A DNA stretch of 14,310 bases from UBA6019 sp036570145. Its GTDB lineage: Bacteria; Chloroflexota; Dormibacteria; Dormibacterales; Dormibacteraceae. Of the stretch, positions 1 to 6,144 are shown piece after piece. Location of the stretch: positions 1-14,310 of the forward strand of contig DATCPJ010000236.1 of assembly GCA_036570145.1 (NCBI GenBank), in the 5' to 3' direction. The translations under genes were made by a program, and so were the position numbers. Position 1 is the stretch's first letter; the number at the start of each line of letters is the position of its first letter. The notes below the pieces were generated by a model. It saw only the letters and a list, made by a program, of their open reading frames with translations. It was not told where the DNA came from and ran no database searches.

Positions 1-556
1 CCGAGCCGATCCCGTCGGCCAGGTCTTGATGCGTTGCCCGAAGCATGGTGCCTTGAGTCATCCTCTCCGTGGCGAGGGCTCGTTCCAGGAGGTCGCGGGC
101 GACCCGGGTGCGAACGCGTGCAAAGGCGCAGATGGCGAGCCAGCGGTGAGCCCGGCGGAGTCGCTCCTCCATCTCCTGGACGAGAGCCAGGGAGAGCTCG
201 GCTTCGCTCTTGGACAACCGGTCCAGGCGCACCGGATCGAGATGCAGAAGGCTTGATTGCTCGACAGCCTGCGCACCGCTGTCCACGTTGACCGAAGGCC
301 TCGCCGTCGCACCGACCAGGTCACCAACGCCCGCGTAACGAAGGGTTATCTGCCGGCCGTCGGGGGCCGACAGGTAGATCCGAACCAGCCCGGAGCTGAC
401 GATGGCCAAGCTGCGATCCTGGTTGCGGAAGGTCACGCTGCCAGGCGGGTACTCGACAAGGTGGGCGCCCTCCAGCAGGGAGGCGCGAAGCGGCTCGCGG
501 AGCGCACCCAAAAAGCCACGACGACTTACTTCGGCAATCGGGTCGGGGCTTTCCAT
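1..556 (-). CDS. Crp/Fnr-family transcriptional regulator, partial (3' end beyond window)
   Basis: Cytoplasmic transcription factor of the cAMP-receptor/FNR superfamily. The minus-strand frame is open from an ATG at 556 to the window edge (185 codons). Residues about 20-115 read as a cyclic-nucleotide-binding-type beta roll: EYPPGSVTFRNQDRSLAIVS, then GLVRIYLSAPDGRQITLRYA and GVGDLVG. A long dimerisation helix follows (LSLALVQEMEERLRRAHRWL). The start of the winged helix-turn-helix is visible as THQDLADGIGS, like the Crp motif that precedes the recognition helix. The recognition helix itself is outside the window. No cysteine cluster for an FNR-type Fe-S centre is seen; the only cysteine is in the long helix. 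An in-frame ATG at 571 would add five residues, and neither start has a clear Shine-Dalgarno. The effector and targets cannot be told. Confidence 0.85.
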   Translation of the reverse strand, partial: MESPDPIAEVSRRGFLGALREPLRASLLEGAHLVEYPPGSVTFRNQDRSLAIVSSGLVRIYLSAPDGRQITLRYAGVGDLVGATARPSVNVDSGAQAVEQSSLLHLDPVRLDRLSKSEAELSLALVQEMEERLRRAHRWLAICAFARVRTRVARDLLERALATERMTQGTMLRATHQDLADGIGS

Positions 557-1013
557 CACGTATAGGTTCATTTCATCTGCCCAACGACCCGGACCTCGGG
601 GTCGGCGCGCGTTCAGTTTGACAAGGGTGCCGCTTGACGTGGCTGCGCGCAGTGACCGACGTCTTCGTTCCCTGTGACTTGTGATCGTACGGATGACGCT
701 GCCTCGCCGCTCGATTCCTCTGGAGCGCGTCCCTCCGGGCCGCGCGGCTTGGTCAGCTATTGGCCATCACCGGGGGGCGCCCTCCACGCCTTCCACCGTC
801 GCGCGCGCTCCGCGCCAGACGTTGGCAAGAGCGTCCCTGAACCCCGTCCGATAGAGGGTGGTGGCCGCGTTGGGTCCAGGCTCGGCGCCGGTCCTCCCGG
901 AGAATCGCGTCAAGAGCCGTTTGCTGCCAGTCCCCGCGGGCGAGTGAGTCGAGCTGGCGCCCACAGTGCCGGCCGAGGCTCGCTGCGAACCCCGACCGGC
1001 TCGGTTGGTAACT
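557..1013. other. Gene-poor intergenic stretch, nothing recognised
   Basis: About 450 bp separate the start of the Crp/Fnr gene from the stop of the alcohol dehydrogenase gene. Short open frames exist on both strands (for example minus 767-964). Their translations are Arg/Pro/Gly-rich, match no family I know and lack convincing ribosome sites. A TTGACA-like hexamer occurs near 618 with no matching -10. I see no tRNA, riboswitch or repeat copy here. It may be a decayed gene. Confidence 0.4.
585..604. promoter_or_regulatory. Inverted repeat upstream of the Crp/Fnr gene
   Basis: CGACCC (585-590) and GGGTCG (599-604) form a perfect 6-bp inverted repeat around an 8-nt spacer, centred about 38 bp upstream of the regulator start. 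It could be an operator or part of the promoter region. In sequence this GC-rich such a repeat can arise by chance, so the call is weak. Confidence 0.2.
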
Positions 1014-2105
1014 CTAAGCGGGCGCCATCACCGCGACCGTCGGAGCGATGCCGGTCGTTACCGGCGTGCCCTCCAGGACGACCTTGAGCGCCTGCGTCGT
1101 GGCGGCGGAGGCGAACACGTCGTAGGCCTCCATCGTGTCGGCGAGGGGGAAGCGATGAGTTGCCAGCACGGTGGGGTCCAGTCGGCCGCCGGAGATCAGC
1201 GAGAGCAGCTGAGGGATGGTCCGGCTGTCGACGAGCCCGGTCGTGATCGTCACGTCACGGATCCAGAGCTTCTCCATGTGCAGCGTCACGGGCTTGCCAT
1301 GGACTCCGATGTTGGCCAGCGTTCCGCCGGGCCTGATCAGCTCGGCAGCGAGCTCGAAGGTGGCGGGGACGCCAACTGCCTCGATGGCGACGTCGGCTCC
1401 CAGGCCGCCGGTCATCTCCATGACGATCTTCACCGCATCCTCGCGGCCGTTGTTGATCGTCACGTCGGCGCCGAACTCCTTCGCCTTCGCCAGCCGGGAG
1501 TCGGCAAGATCGATGACGATGATGCGGCCCGGCGTGTAGAGCTTGGCTGTGATCACCGCTGCGAGCCCGATCGGGCCGGCGCCGACGATGGCGACCGTGT
1601 CACCCGGCTTGACCCCGCCGTTGAGGACGCCCACCTCGAAGGAGGTCGGCAGGATGTCGGAGAGGAAGAGAACCTGCTCGTCGCTCATCCCCGCGGGGAC
1701 CTTGTAGAGCGAGTTGTCGGCGTAGGGCACCCGCGCGTACTCGGCCTGCAGGCCGTTGATCAGGTGACCGAAGATCCAGCCGCCGCCACCCGAGCACTGG
1801 CCGTAGCGACCTTCCTTGCAGTAGCGACACTTGCCGCAGGATGTGATGCAGGAGACGAGCACCTTGTCGCCGAGATGGAAATTGGTGACCGCTTTGCCGG
1901 TCTCCACGATCGTCCCCACCGCCTCGTGGCCGAGGGTGGTTCCCGCCCTCACCGCCGGCACATCGCCCTTCAGGATGTGGAGGTCGGATCCACAGATGGT
2001 CGCGAGGTCGATCTTGACGATTGCGTCGGTCGGAAACTTGATGGCGGGATTGGGAACCTCGTCCCAGGATTTCTGGCCGGGTCCGTGGTAGACGAGTGCT
2101 TTCAT
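1014..2105 (-). CDS. Zinc-dependent alcohol dehydrogenase (MDR superfamily)
   Basis: Cytoplasmic NAD(P)-dependent medium-chain dehydrogenase of 363 residues, a normal length for the family, which interconverts alcohols and aldehydes or ketones. The N-terminal GroES-like domain carries the catalytic-zinc ligands Cys38 (in TICGSDLH) and His60-Glu61 (LGHEAVG). The structural-zinc lobe has Cys90, Cys93, Cys96 and Cys104 (CGKCRYCKEGRYGQC). A Rossmann fold follows with GAGPIG (175-180), and an acidic residue after the second strand (IVIDLADSRL) suggests preference for NAD over NADP. The ATG at 2105 is supported by an AGGAG-type ribosome site in TAGGAGTGAG. The gene lies downstream of, and in the same direction as, the response regulator gene, but the 196-bp element at 2247 now separates them. 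The substrate cannot be read from sequence. The general family is certain. Confidence 0.93.
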   Translation of the reverse strand: MKALVYHGPGQKSWDEVPNPAIKFPTDAIVKIDLATICGSDLHILKGDVPAVRAGTTLGHEAVGTIVETGKAVTNFHLGDKVLVSCITSCGKCRYCKEGRYGQCSGGGGWIFGHLINGLQAEYARVPYADNSLYKVPAGMSDEQVLFLSDILPTSFEVGVLNGGVKPGDTVAIVGAGPIGLAAVITAKLYTPGRIIVIDLADSRLAKAKEFGADVTINNGREDAVKIVMEMTGGLGADVAIEAVGVPATFELAAELIRPGGTLANIGVHGKPVTLHMEKLWIRDVTITTGLVDSRTIPQLLSLISGGRLDPTVLATHRFPLADTMEAYDVFASAATTQALKVVLEGTPVTTGIAPTVAVMAPA

Positions 2106-2216
2106 GGCGCCTCACTCCTAATGGTGACTTTGGGTTTGTTTGGGTGATTCCGCGCCCAACGACGAGCTTCCTCCAGAACCACGCCGAGCCAAAGTGGCGA
2201 AGGCCCCCCATCTGTC

Positions 2217-2230
2217 GGGACACCAGGGCC
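2217..2230. promoter_or_regulatory. GGGAC-N5-GGCC motif upstream of the alcohol dehydrogenase
   Basis: GGGACACCAGGGCC lies between the alcohol dehydrogenase start and the left end of the MITE-like element. It resembles GGGACGGCAGGGCC at 3146-3159 in the divergent regulator/kinase region (12 of 14 positions the same) and loosely resembles a DevR (DosR) box. It is about 118 bp from the start codon, which is far for direct activation. It could be coincidence. Confidence 0.2.
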
Positions 2231-2309
2231 AATCCCTCCCCTTAGGGTGAACAGATTCCGAGTTCAAGCGACAGCGACAGGCCCAGCCGGCGTCCAGACT
2301 CCGATTCAG

Positions 2310-2344
2310 CACGAAGGTCACGAAGACCGCGAAGACGCACGGAG
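2310..2344 (+). repeat. Inner heptamer array, left arm of copy 1
   Basis: Four imperfect copies of CACGAAG start at 2310 (CACGAAG), 2319 (CACGAAG), 2328 (CGCGAAG) and 2338 (CACGGAG), at steps of 9, 9 and 10 bp. They face the complementary array at 2363-2397, so a transcript through the element could fold into a long imperfect hairpin. Confidence 0.75.
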
Positions 2345-2362
2345 GGAAACTAATTTCTCGTT

Positions 2363-2397
2363 CTTTGTGCGTCCTTTGTGCTCTTCGTGCCTTTGTG
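2363..2397 (-). repeat. Inner heptamer array, right arm of copy 1
   Basis: Four copies of CTTYGTG, the complement of CACRAAG, start at 2363, 2374, 2383 and 2391 (steps 11, 9 and 8). The right arm of copy 2 has the same steps (6110, 6121, 6130, 6138), and the adjoining bases up to the outer repeat also align. The two elements therefore share one design. Confidence 0.75.
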
Positions 2398-2452
2398 TTT
2401 TTCGACCAGCTCCAGTGTCGCCAGATCTCGAGAGCTGTTCACCTTAGGGGCT

Positions 2453-3121
2453 CTAGCCCTCGTTCTGGGTATGGCGGGCGAGGTAGGCTGCGGCCTCCGC
2501 GCGCCGCGCCACCTCGAGCTTCGACATGATGCTCGAGAGGTAGTTCTTCACCGTCTTCTCGGCCAGCTTCAGCTGGTCGCCGATCTCACGGTTCGTCCTG
2601 CCCTCCGCAACCAGGGTCAGGATCCGCTCCTCCTGGGCGGAGAGCCGCGCCAGCCGTTCGTCCCGGAGCAGGTGCTTCCCCTTCCGCAGCCGGTCGAGCA
2701 CGGTCTGCGTCACGGCGGGGTCAAGGAGGCTCTGGCCCCTGCCGACGGCGCGGATCGCGCTCACCAGCTCACCGCTCCGGATCTGCTTCAGAACGTAGCC
2801 TGCAGCACCGGCCATGATCGAAGCGAAGAGGGCTTCGTCGTCGGCGAAGGAGGTCAGCATCAGGACCTGGGTCTGCGGCCGTTCCGCCCGGATCTCTCGC
2901 GTCGCCTCGATGCCGCTGCCGTCGGCAAGCCTCACGTCCATGACGATCACGTCCGGCTTGGCGGCCGCGGCAAATCTGACCGCCTCGGCAACTGAAGCTG
3001 CCTCGGCCACCACCGAGATGTCATCGGTGGCGTGGAGCAGGGACTTGATGCCGCTGCGGACTACCTCGTGATCGTCCACCAGCATCACGCGGAGGCGATG
3101 CGAGGAGGGTTCGCTGGTCAT
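2453..3121 (-). CDS. NarL/FixJ-type response regulator, DevR (DosR)-like
   Basis: Cytoplasmic two-component response regulator of 222 residues that binds DNA when phosphorylated. The N-terminal receiver domain has the acidic pair Asp16-Asp17 (VDDHE), phospho-acceptor Asp62 (VMDVRL), Thr90 (LTSF) and Lys112 (VLKQIRSGEL). The C-terminal LuxR-type helix-turn-helix (about 152-215) includes LSAQEERILTLVAEGRTNRE and AEKTVKNYLSSIMSKLEV. From memory, the DVRL-x-DG-x-GIE stretch, the GRSLLD-like linker (here GQSLLD) and AEKTVKNY closely resemble mycobacterial DevR/DosR. I chose the ATG at 3121 because the longer frame to 3223 adds a Pro/Arg-rich tail with no family resemblance. There is no clear Shine-Dalgarno. 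It is divergent from the kinase gene with 112 bp between the starts, so the two are probably partners with shared control. Confidence 0.92.
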   Translation of the reverse strand: MTSEPSSHRLRVMLVDDHEVVRSGIKSLLHATDDISVVAEAASVAEAVRFAAAAKPDVIVMDVRLADGSGIEATREIRAERPQTQVLMLTSFADDEALFASIMAGAAGYVLKQIRSGELVSAIRAVGRGQSLLDPAVTQTVLDRLRKGKHLLRDERLARLSAQEERILTLVAEGRTNREIGDQLKLAEKTVKNYLSSIMSKLEVARRAEAAAYLARHTQNEG

Positions 3122-3145
3122 TGCCGGGTCAAGTGTGCCAAACGC

Positions 3146-3173
3146 GGGACGGCAGGGCCGGGACCATCGACCC
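3146..3173. promoter_or_regulatory. Tandem DevR-box-like motifs in the divergent promoter region
   Basis: Two adjacent 14-bp motifs, GGGACGGCAGGGCC (3146-3159) and GGGACCATCGACCC (3160-3173), lie between the divergent regulator and kinase genes. The second fits the published DevR (DosR) box layout of GGGAC followed nine bases later by CCC, and matches 12 of 14 bases with the motif before the CBS-BON gene. Its centre is about 45 bp from the regulator start and 67 bp from the kinase start. Autoregulation is the natural inference. Binding is not shown. Confidence 0.35.
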
Positions 3174-3217
3174 GGAAGGGGCGGGACCTCTCGGGCGGGC
3201 GGCCTGGGAAGGGCCGG

Positions 3218-3223
3218 TATCAT
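3218..3223 (+). promoter_or_regulatory. Possible -10 hexamer (TATCAT) for the histidine kinase
   Basis: TATCAT ends 10 bp before the ATG at 3234, in otherwise very GC-rich sequence. This would give a transcript with an almost absent leader, and no Shine-Dalgarno is seen at a useful distance. No -35 hexamer is evident, which would fit an activator-dependent promoter. Tentative. Confidence 0.3.
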
Positions 3224-3233
3224 TCCTGACGCT

Positions 3234-4721
3234 ATGGCTCCGATCGAACGGGCGTCGGACCCGGATCGGGGTTCGGTCTTCGAACTGCTGCCGGACGGGA
3301 TCGTGATCGTCGACCTCGACGGCCGGATCGCCTACGTCAACGAGCAGCTGAGCGCGCTGTCCGGTTATTCGCGGGAGGAGCTGGTCGGGCGGTCGATCGA
3401 CGAGCTCGTCCCGGATTTGCAGCGGGCGCAACACCACGCCCACCGGGACTCCTACGTCGCCGCCGGCCTGCCCACGCGCGCAATGGGCTCGCTTCTTCGG
3501 ATCCGCCTTCGAACCAAGCAGAACGTTGAGCTGCCGGTCGACATCGCGCTGCGGGCGCTGGAGACCGCCGGGCGGAGGCAGGTCCTGGCGGCGGTACGCG
3601 AGGCGACCGAGCACACCCGGACCCAGGGTCGCATCGAAGGTCTGCTCGAGATCTCCCAGCACATCCTCCGCGGGGACCCGGCAGGCGAGGTGCTCGCCCT
3701 GATCGCGCGCCGCGCGCGGGAGCTGATCGGCGCCGACTTCGCAACCATCGCGATCCCGACCGCGGACCGGAAGGAACTGGTGATCGAGGTCGCGGACGGG
3801 GTGGCCGAGGAGCAGCTGCGGGGCCGCCGGATGGGGGTCGACCAGTCGCTCGCCGGCGCGGTCTTCAAGTCCGGCGAGAGCCTCGTCGTGGAGGACGCCG
3901 CGGCCGATCCTCGATCGGCGCAGGACAACGTGCGGGCCATCGGCTACGGGGCGAGCATCGTCGTTCCCCTCAACGTGGCCGGGTCGGCTTTCGGCGCCTT
4001 GATGGTCGCCAATCTTCGCAATCGGGGGGTCTTCGGGGAAGCTGACCTTCGCGTTGTCGAGCTGTTCGCCAACCAGGCCGCCGTTGCGCTCGACTATTCG
4101 CGGGTCCGTGATGAGCTGCGCCGGCTGGCCCTGGTCGAAGACCGTGAACGGATCGGCCGCGAGCTTCACGACGGTGTCATCCAGTCGCTCTTCGCAGTGG
4201 GCATGAACCTGCAGGCGAGCGCCATCATCGCGGGCCCCGGCGAGCTGCGGGATCGGCTGGAGGTGGCGGTCACCGAGCTCGATGGGGCGATCCGGGACCT
4301 CCGGAACTACATCTTCGGCCTCCGGCCCGGCATCCTGGCCGATCGTCAGCTGGGCCAGGTGATCGCCCAGCTCGCGGCCGACATGGAGGACAAATCCGGC
4401 ATCACGGTCGCGGTCGAAGTCGACCCGAGGCTGGCCGGCGAGCTCGTCGCCGCTGCGGGCGACATCGTCCAGCTGGTGCGCGAATCGCTCTCTAATGTCG
4501 CGCGTCATTCGGGGGCGGCAACCTGCCGGGTCAGCCTGCTGCGCAACGACGCCGGTGCCCTCCTCGTCATCGAGGACGACGGGACCGGCTTCGACGACTC
4601 GGCACCTGCCATCGGACAGGGGCTCGGCAACCTGCGCGAGCGTGCCGGCAAGCTCGGCGGAACCCTGACGCTGAGCTCAGGCGGGGATGGCACCCGGGTG
4701 GAGATCAGCCTGCCGGTCTGA
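3234..4721 (+). CDS. PAS-GAF sensor histidine kinase (HisKA_3, DevS/NarX type)
   Basis: A 495-residue kinase predicted to autophosphorylate and pass phosphate to a NarL-type regulator, most likely the divergent neighbour. No membrane segment is seen, so it is probably cytosolic. Order: PAS (about 14-125, VFELLPDGIVIVDLDGRIAY), GAF (about 138-290, ending GVFGEADLRVVELFANQAAV), HisKA_3 with phospho-acceptor His312 in ERIGRELHDGVIQ, and HATPase with an N-box (RESLSNVARHSG) and glycine boxes DDGTGFD and GQGLGNLRERAG. Mycobacterial DevS has two GAF domains and binds haem through a GAF histidine. Here there is one GAF, and no histidine between residue 143 and the H-box, so haem sensing by GAF is unlikely. 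The PAS domain or another ligand may sense. I chose ATG 3234; the frame is open further upstream, but that part is Arg/Gly-rich and unlike the family. Confidence 0.92.
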   Translation: MAPIERASDPDRGSVFELLPDGIVIVDLDGRIAYVNEQLSALSGYSREELVGRSIDELVPDLQRAQHHAHRDSYVAAGLPTRAMGSLLRIRLRTKQNVELPVDIALRALETAGRRQVLAAVREATEHTRTQGRIEGLLEISQHILRGDPAGEVLALIARRARELIGADFATIAIPTADRKELVIEVADGVAEEQLRGRRMGVDQSLAGAVFKSGESLVVEDAAADPRSAQDNVRAIGYGASIVVPLNVAGSAFGALMVANLRNRGVFGEADLRVVELFANQAAVALDYSRVRDELRRLALVEDRERIGRELHDGVIQSLFAVGMNLQASAIIAGPGELRDRLEVAVTELDGAIRDLRNYIFGLRPGILADRQLGQVIAQLAADMEDKSGITVAVEVDPRLAGELVAAAGDIVQLVRESLSNVARHSGAATCRVSLLRNDAGALLVIEDDGTGFDDSAPAIGQGLGNLRERAGKLGGTLTLSSGGDGTRVEISLPV

Positions 4722-4752
4722 AATGTTTCGGGACGTGTGTCCCATTCGGTCG

Positions 4753-4766
4753 GGGACCTTCGGCCC
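4753..4766. promoter_or_regulatory. DevR-box-like motif upstream of the CBS-BON gene
   Basis: GGGACCTTCGGCCC is centred about 44 bp upstream of the ATG at 4804 and differs at two positions from GGGACCATCGACCC at 3160-3173. A TAGCCT hexamer (4791-4796) lies seven bases before the ATG, which fits a leaderless transcript. On that model the motif would overlap the -35 position, where DevR-type activators commonly bind. The pattern match is seen directly; the regulator is inferred. Confidence 0.4.
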
Positions 4767-4803
4767 TGAGGTGGCCACGAGGGCGCGGGCTAGCCTCTCC
4801 GGT

Positions 4804-5496
4804 ATGAGAGCGACCGTGACATCGGTGATGACCCCGAGGCCGGTGGTGGCGACCGAAGCCACCGGGTTCAAGGAGATCGCCGTTCTCCTGGCCGAACACC
4901 GGGTCAGCGCGCTGCCGGTGGTCGACGATGCCGGCTGCCTGGTGGGCGTGGTCTCCGAGGCCGACCTGCTTCTCAAGGAGACCTTCGCCCCCGCCGATCA
5001 GCGACATCTGCTCGAGTCGCCCCGCAAACGGCACGAGCGCGCAAAGGCCGGCGCGCTGCTGGCGCGCGACCTGATGACGAGCCCGGCAGTGGCGATCGGC
5101 CCGTCCGCGCAGATCACCGAGGCTGCCCGGCTGATGCACGACATGCGGGTGAAGCGGCTCCCGGTCGTCGACAAGGATGGACGGGTCATCGGGATCGTCA
5201 CGCGGGGCGACCTGTTGAGGGTCTTCCTGCGTCCGGATTCCCAGATCCGCGAAGACGTCGTCGAGGGCTTGCTCGTCAAGACGCTGTGGATGGATCCGAA
5301 CGCCATCGAGGTGCGCGTCGAAAACGGCGTGGTGGAGCTCTCGGGTGAGGTCGACAGGAAGAGCGACATCCTGGTGCTCTGCAACATGATCGGCGGGCTG
5401 GATGGTGTGGTGGGGGTGGGCGAGCACCTGCATTACCGCTACGACGACACCCGTGCCAGCTACCCCCTGGTCGCCTGGTCCCCCTTCGGCGTCTAG
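4804..5496 (+). CDS. CBS-CBS-BON domain protein
   Basis: Soluble 230-residue protein with a CBS pair followed by a BON domain. CBS1 spans about 4-58 (SVMTPRPVVATEATG ... SALPVVDDAGCLVGVVSEAD). CBS2 spans about 87-142 (ARDLMTSPAVAIGPSAQITE ... RLPVVDKDGRVIGIVTRGDL). The BON domain spans about 145-212 (VENGVVELSGEVDRKSDILV, then GLDGVVGV). CBS pairs bind adenine nucleotides and act as energy-state switches, and BON domains bind surfaces or partner proteins. The target here is unknown. CBS proteins belong to the mycobacterial DevR regulon, so the DevR/DevS-like neighbours and the upstream box suggest the same control. I chose ATG 4804 because the motif VMTP follows at once; an upstream start at 4687 would overlap the kinase. 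Its TAG stop lies in the CTAG that was duplicated by the following mobile element. Confidence 0.9.
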   Translation: MRATVTSVMTPRPVVATEATGFKEIAVLLAEHRVSALPVVDDAGCLVGVVSEADLLLKETFAPADQRHLLESPRKRHERAKAGALLARDLMTSPAVAIGPSAQITEAARLMHDMRVKRLPVVDKDGRVIGIVTRGDLLRVFLRPDSQIREDVVEGLLVKTLWMDPNAIEVRVENGVVELSGEVDRKSDILVLCNMIGGLDGVVGVGEHLHYRYDDTRASYPLVAWSPFGV

Positions 5497-5657
5497 CGTG
5501 AACAGATTCCGAGTTCAGGCGACAGCGACAGGCTGTATGGAAACGATCGCCGGAGGGCAGTCAGACCAGAAGGTTTGACCAAACGCCGTCCGCGCTCGCG
5601 TTAACGGGTGGCGTAGTCAGCCGGCTTGTAATGCCGGATCATCCGAATCCGATGCAA

Positions 5658-5691
5658 CACAAAGTCACGAAGAGCACTAAGACGCACGGAG
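5658..5691 (+). repeat. Inner heptamer array, left arm of copy 2
   Basis: CACAAAG, CACGAAG, CACTAAG and CACGGAG start at 5658, 5666, 5675 and 5685 (steps 8, 9 and 10). The steps mirror those of the right arm at 6110-6144 (11, 9 and 8). The last unit, CACGGAG, is shared with copy 1 and directly precedes the GxxExxY frame. It could double as a GGAG ribosome site. Confidence 0.75.
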
Positions 5692-5694
5692 AAA

Positions 5695-6099
5695 ATAGAC
5701 AGCTATCGATCGCCGGCTGCCAAGGCCAGGGCTGACGCGCTCTCGGGCGAAATCATCGCCGCGGCCATTGAAGTCCATAGGCAGCTCGGGCCCGGGCTCT
5801 TGGAGTCGGTATATCGTGCCTGCCTGGTCGAGGAACTGAGGCTGAGAGGGATCGCTCACCGCCAGGAGCTGGCACTTCCCATCAACTACAGGGGGCTACT
5901 TTTGGAGGCGGGCTATCGTCTGGATCTGCTGGTCGAGGATCTGGTCATCCTGGAATTGAAGTCAGTTCAGCGGTTGGAGCCCATCTACAAGGCGCAGTTG
6001 CTGACCTATTTGCGTATCTCAGGACGCTGGCTGGGCCTCCTCCTCAACTTCAATTCCGACCGTCTCAAGAACGGCCTCCAGAGAATGGTCAACGGCTAA
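5695..6099 (+). CDS. GxxExxY protein (PD-(D/E)XK nuclease-like), start codon missing or non-standard
   Basis: Small protein of the GxxExxY family, related in fold to PD-(D/E)XK nucleases; no cellular role is established. The signature is seen as GLLESVY within HRQLGPGLLESVYRACLVEE. The nuclease-like core follows: the acidic residue in YRLDLLVED and then ILELKSV (E-x-K). The C-terminus has QLLTYLRISGRWLGLLLNF, typical of the family. The frame is open from 5632, but no ATG, GTG or TTG occurs before a TTG at 5800, which would cut off the conserved SGEIIAAAIEVHRQLGPG and the first glycine of the signature. I set the left boundary at an ATA (5695) just after a GGAG; it may be a mutated ATG. So this is either a decayed gene or one using a rare start. 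It lies inside the element at 5498-6190. Confidence 0.65.
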   Translation: MDSYRSPAAKARADALSGEIIAAAIEVHRQLGPGLLESVYRACLVEELRLRGIAHRQELALPINYRGLLLEAGYRLDLLVEDLVILELKSVQRLEPIYKAQLLTYLRISGRWLGLLLNFNSDRLKNGLQRMVNG

Positions 6100-6109
6100 T
6101 TTTCCTTTC

Positions 6110-6144
6110 CTTCGTGCGTCCTTCGTGCTCTTCGTGCCTTTGTG
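6110..6144 (-). repeat. Inner heptamer array, right arm of copy 2
   Basis: CTTCGTG, CTTCGTG, CTTCGTG and CTTTGTG start at 6110, 6121, 6130 and 6138, complementary to the left arm. Together with the bases up to the outer repeat, this segment aligns almost without gaps with 2363-2402 of copy 1. Confidence 0.75.

Larger units (their letters stand above)
2247..2442. mobile_element. 196-bp MITE-like element, copy 1 (no coding capacity)
   Basis: The element begins with GTGAACAG and ends with its exact complement CTGTTCAC. The outer terminal repeats continue inward for about 31 bp (22 of 31 matching between left and right ends). It is flanked immediately on both sides by CTTAGG (2241-2246 and 2443-2448), a perfect 6-bp candidate target-site duplication. 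Its first 36 bp match the left end of the larger element at 5498 in 35 positions. Inside are mirrored arrays of CACGAAG-like heptamers. Between the arrays only a few bases remain, including TAATTT, which corresponds to the stop codon and trailing bases of the GxxExxY gene in copy 2. This suggests an internal deletion derivative. It lies 10 bp beyond the stop codon of the response regulator. Confidence 0.8.

Noticed and set aside
767..964. 65-codon minus-strand frame in the gene-poor stretch
   Set aside because: No family resemblance, no ribosome site, and composition like the surrounding non-coding sequence. It cannot be supported as a gene.
966..2147. 393-codon plus-strand open frame
   Set aside because: It lies antisense over the alcohol dehydrogenase, whose zinc and nucleotide motifs are unmistakable. 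The frame is a GC-rich shadow with no family resemblance.
2310..2397. CRISPR array
   Set aside because: The repeated units are 7 bp with 1-4 bp gaps and are mirrored between arms, unlike CRISPR repeats and spacers; no cas genes are present.
3129..4508. 459-codon minus-strand open frame
   Set aside because: Antisense shadow of the histidine kinase; its translation is Asp/Arg/His-rich without motifs.
5601..5656. tRNA-Thr-like fragment inside copy 2: hairpin CCGGC-TTGTAAT-GCCGG (5621-5637) followed by a T-arm-like CATCCGAATCCGATG
   Set aside because: The D-arm and acceptor stem cannot be formed, the anticodon arm would need an indel to fit tRNA-Thr, and the T-loop lacks TTC. It may be a relic or chance; a covariance-model search would decide.
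5590..5660. Integron attC-like site (GTTAACG ... GCAAC)
   Set aside because: The conserved R' and R'' box pair and the paired inner boxes are absent, and no integrase or cassette context is present.
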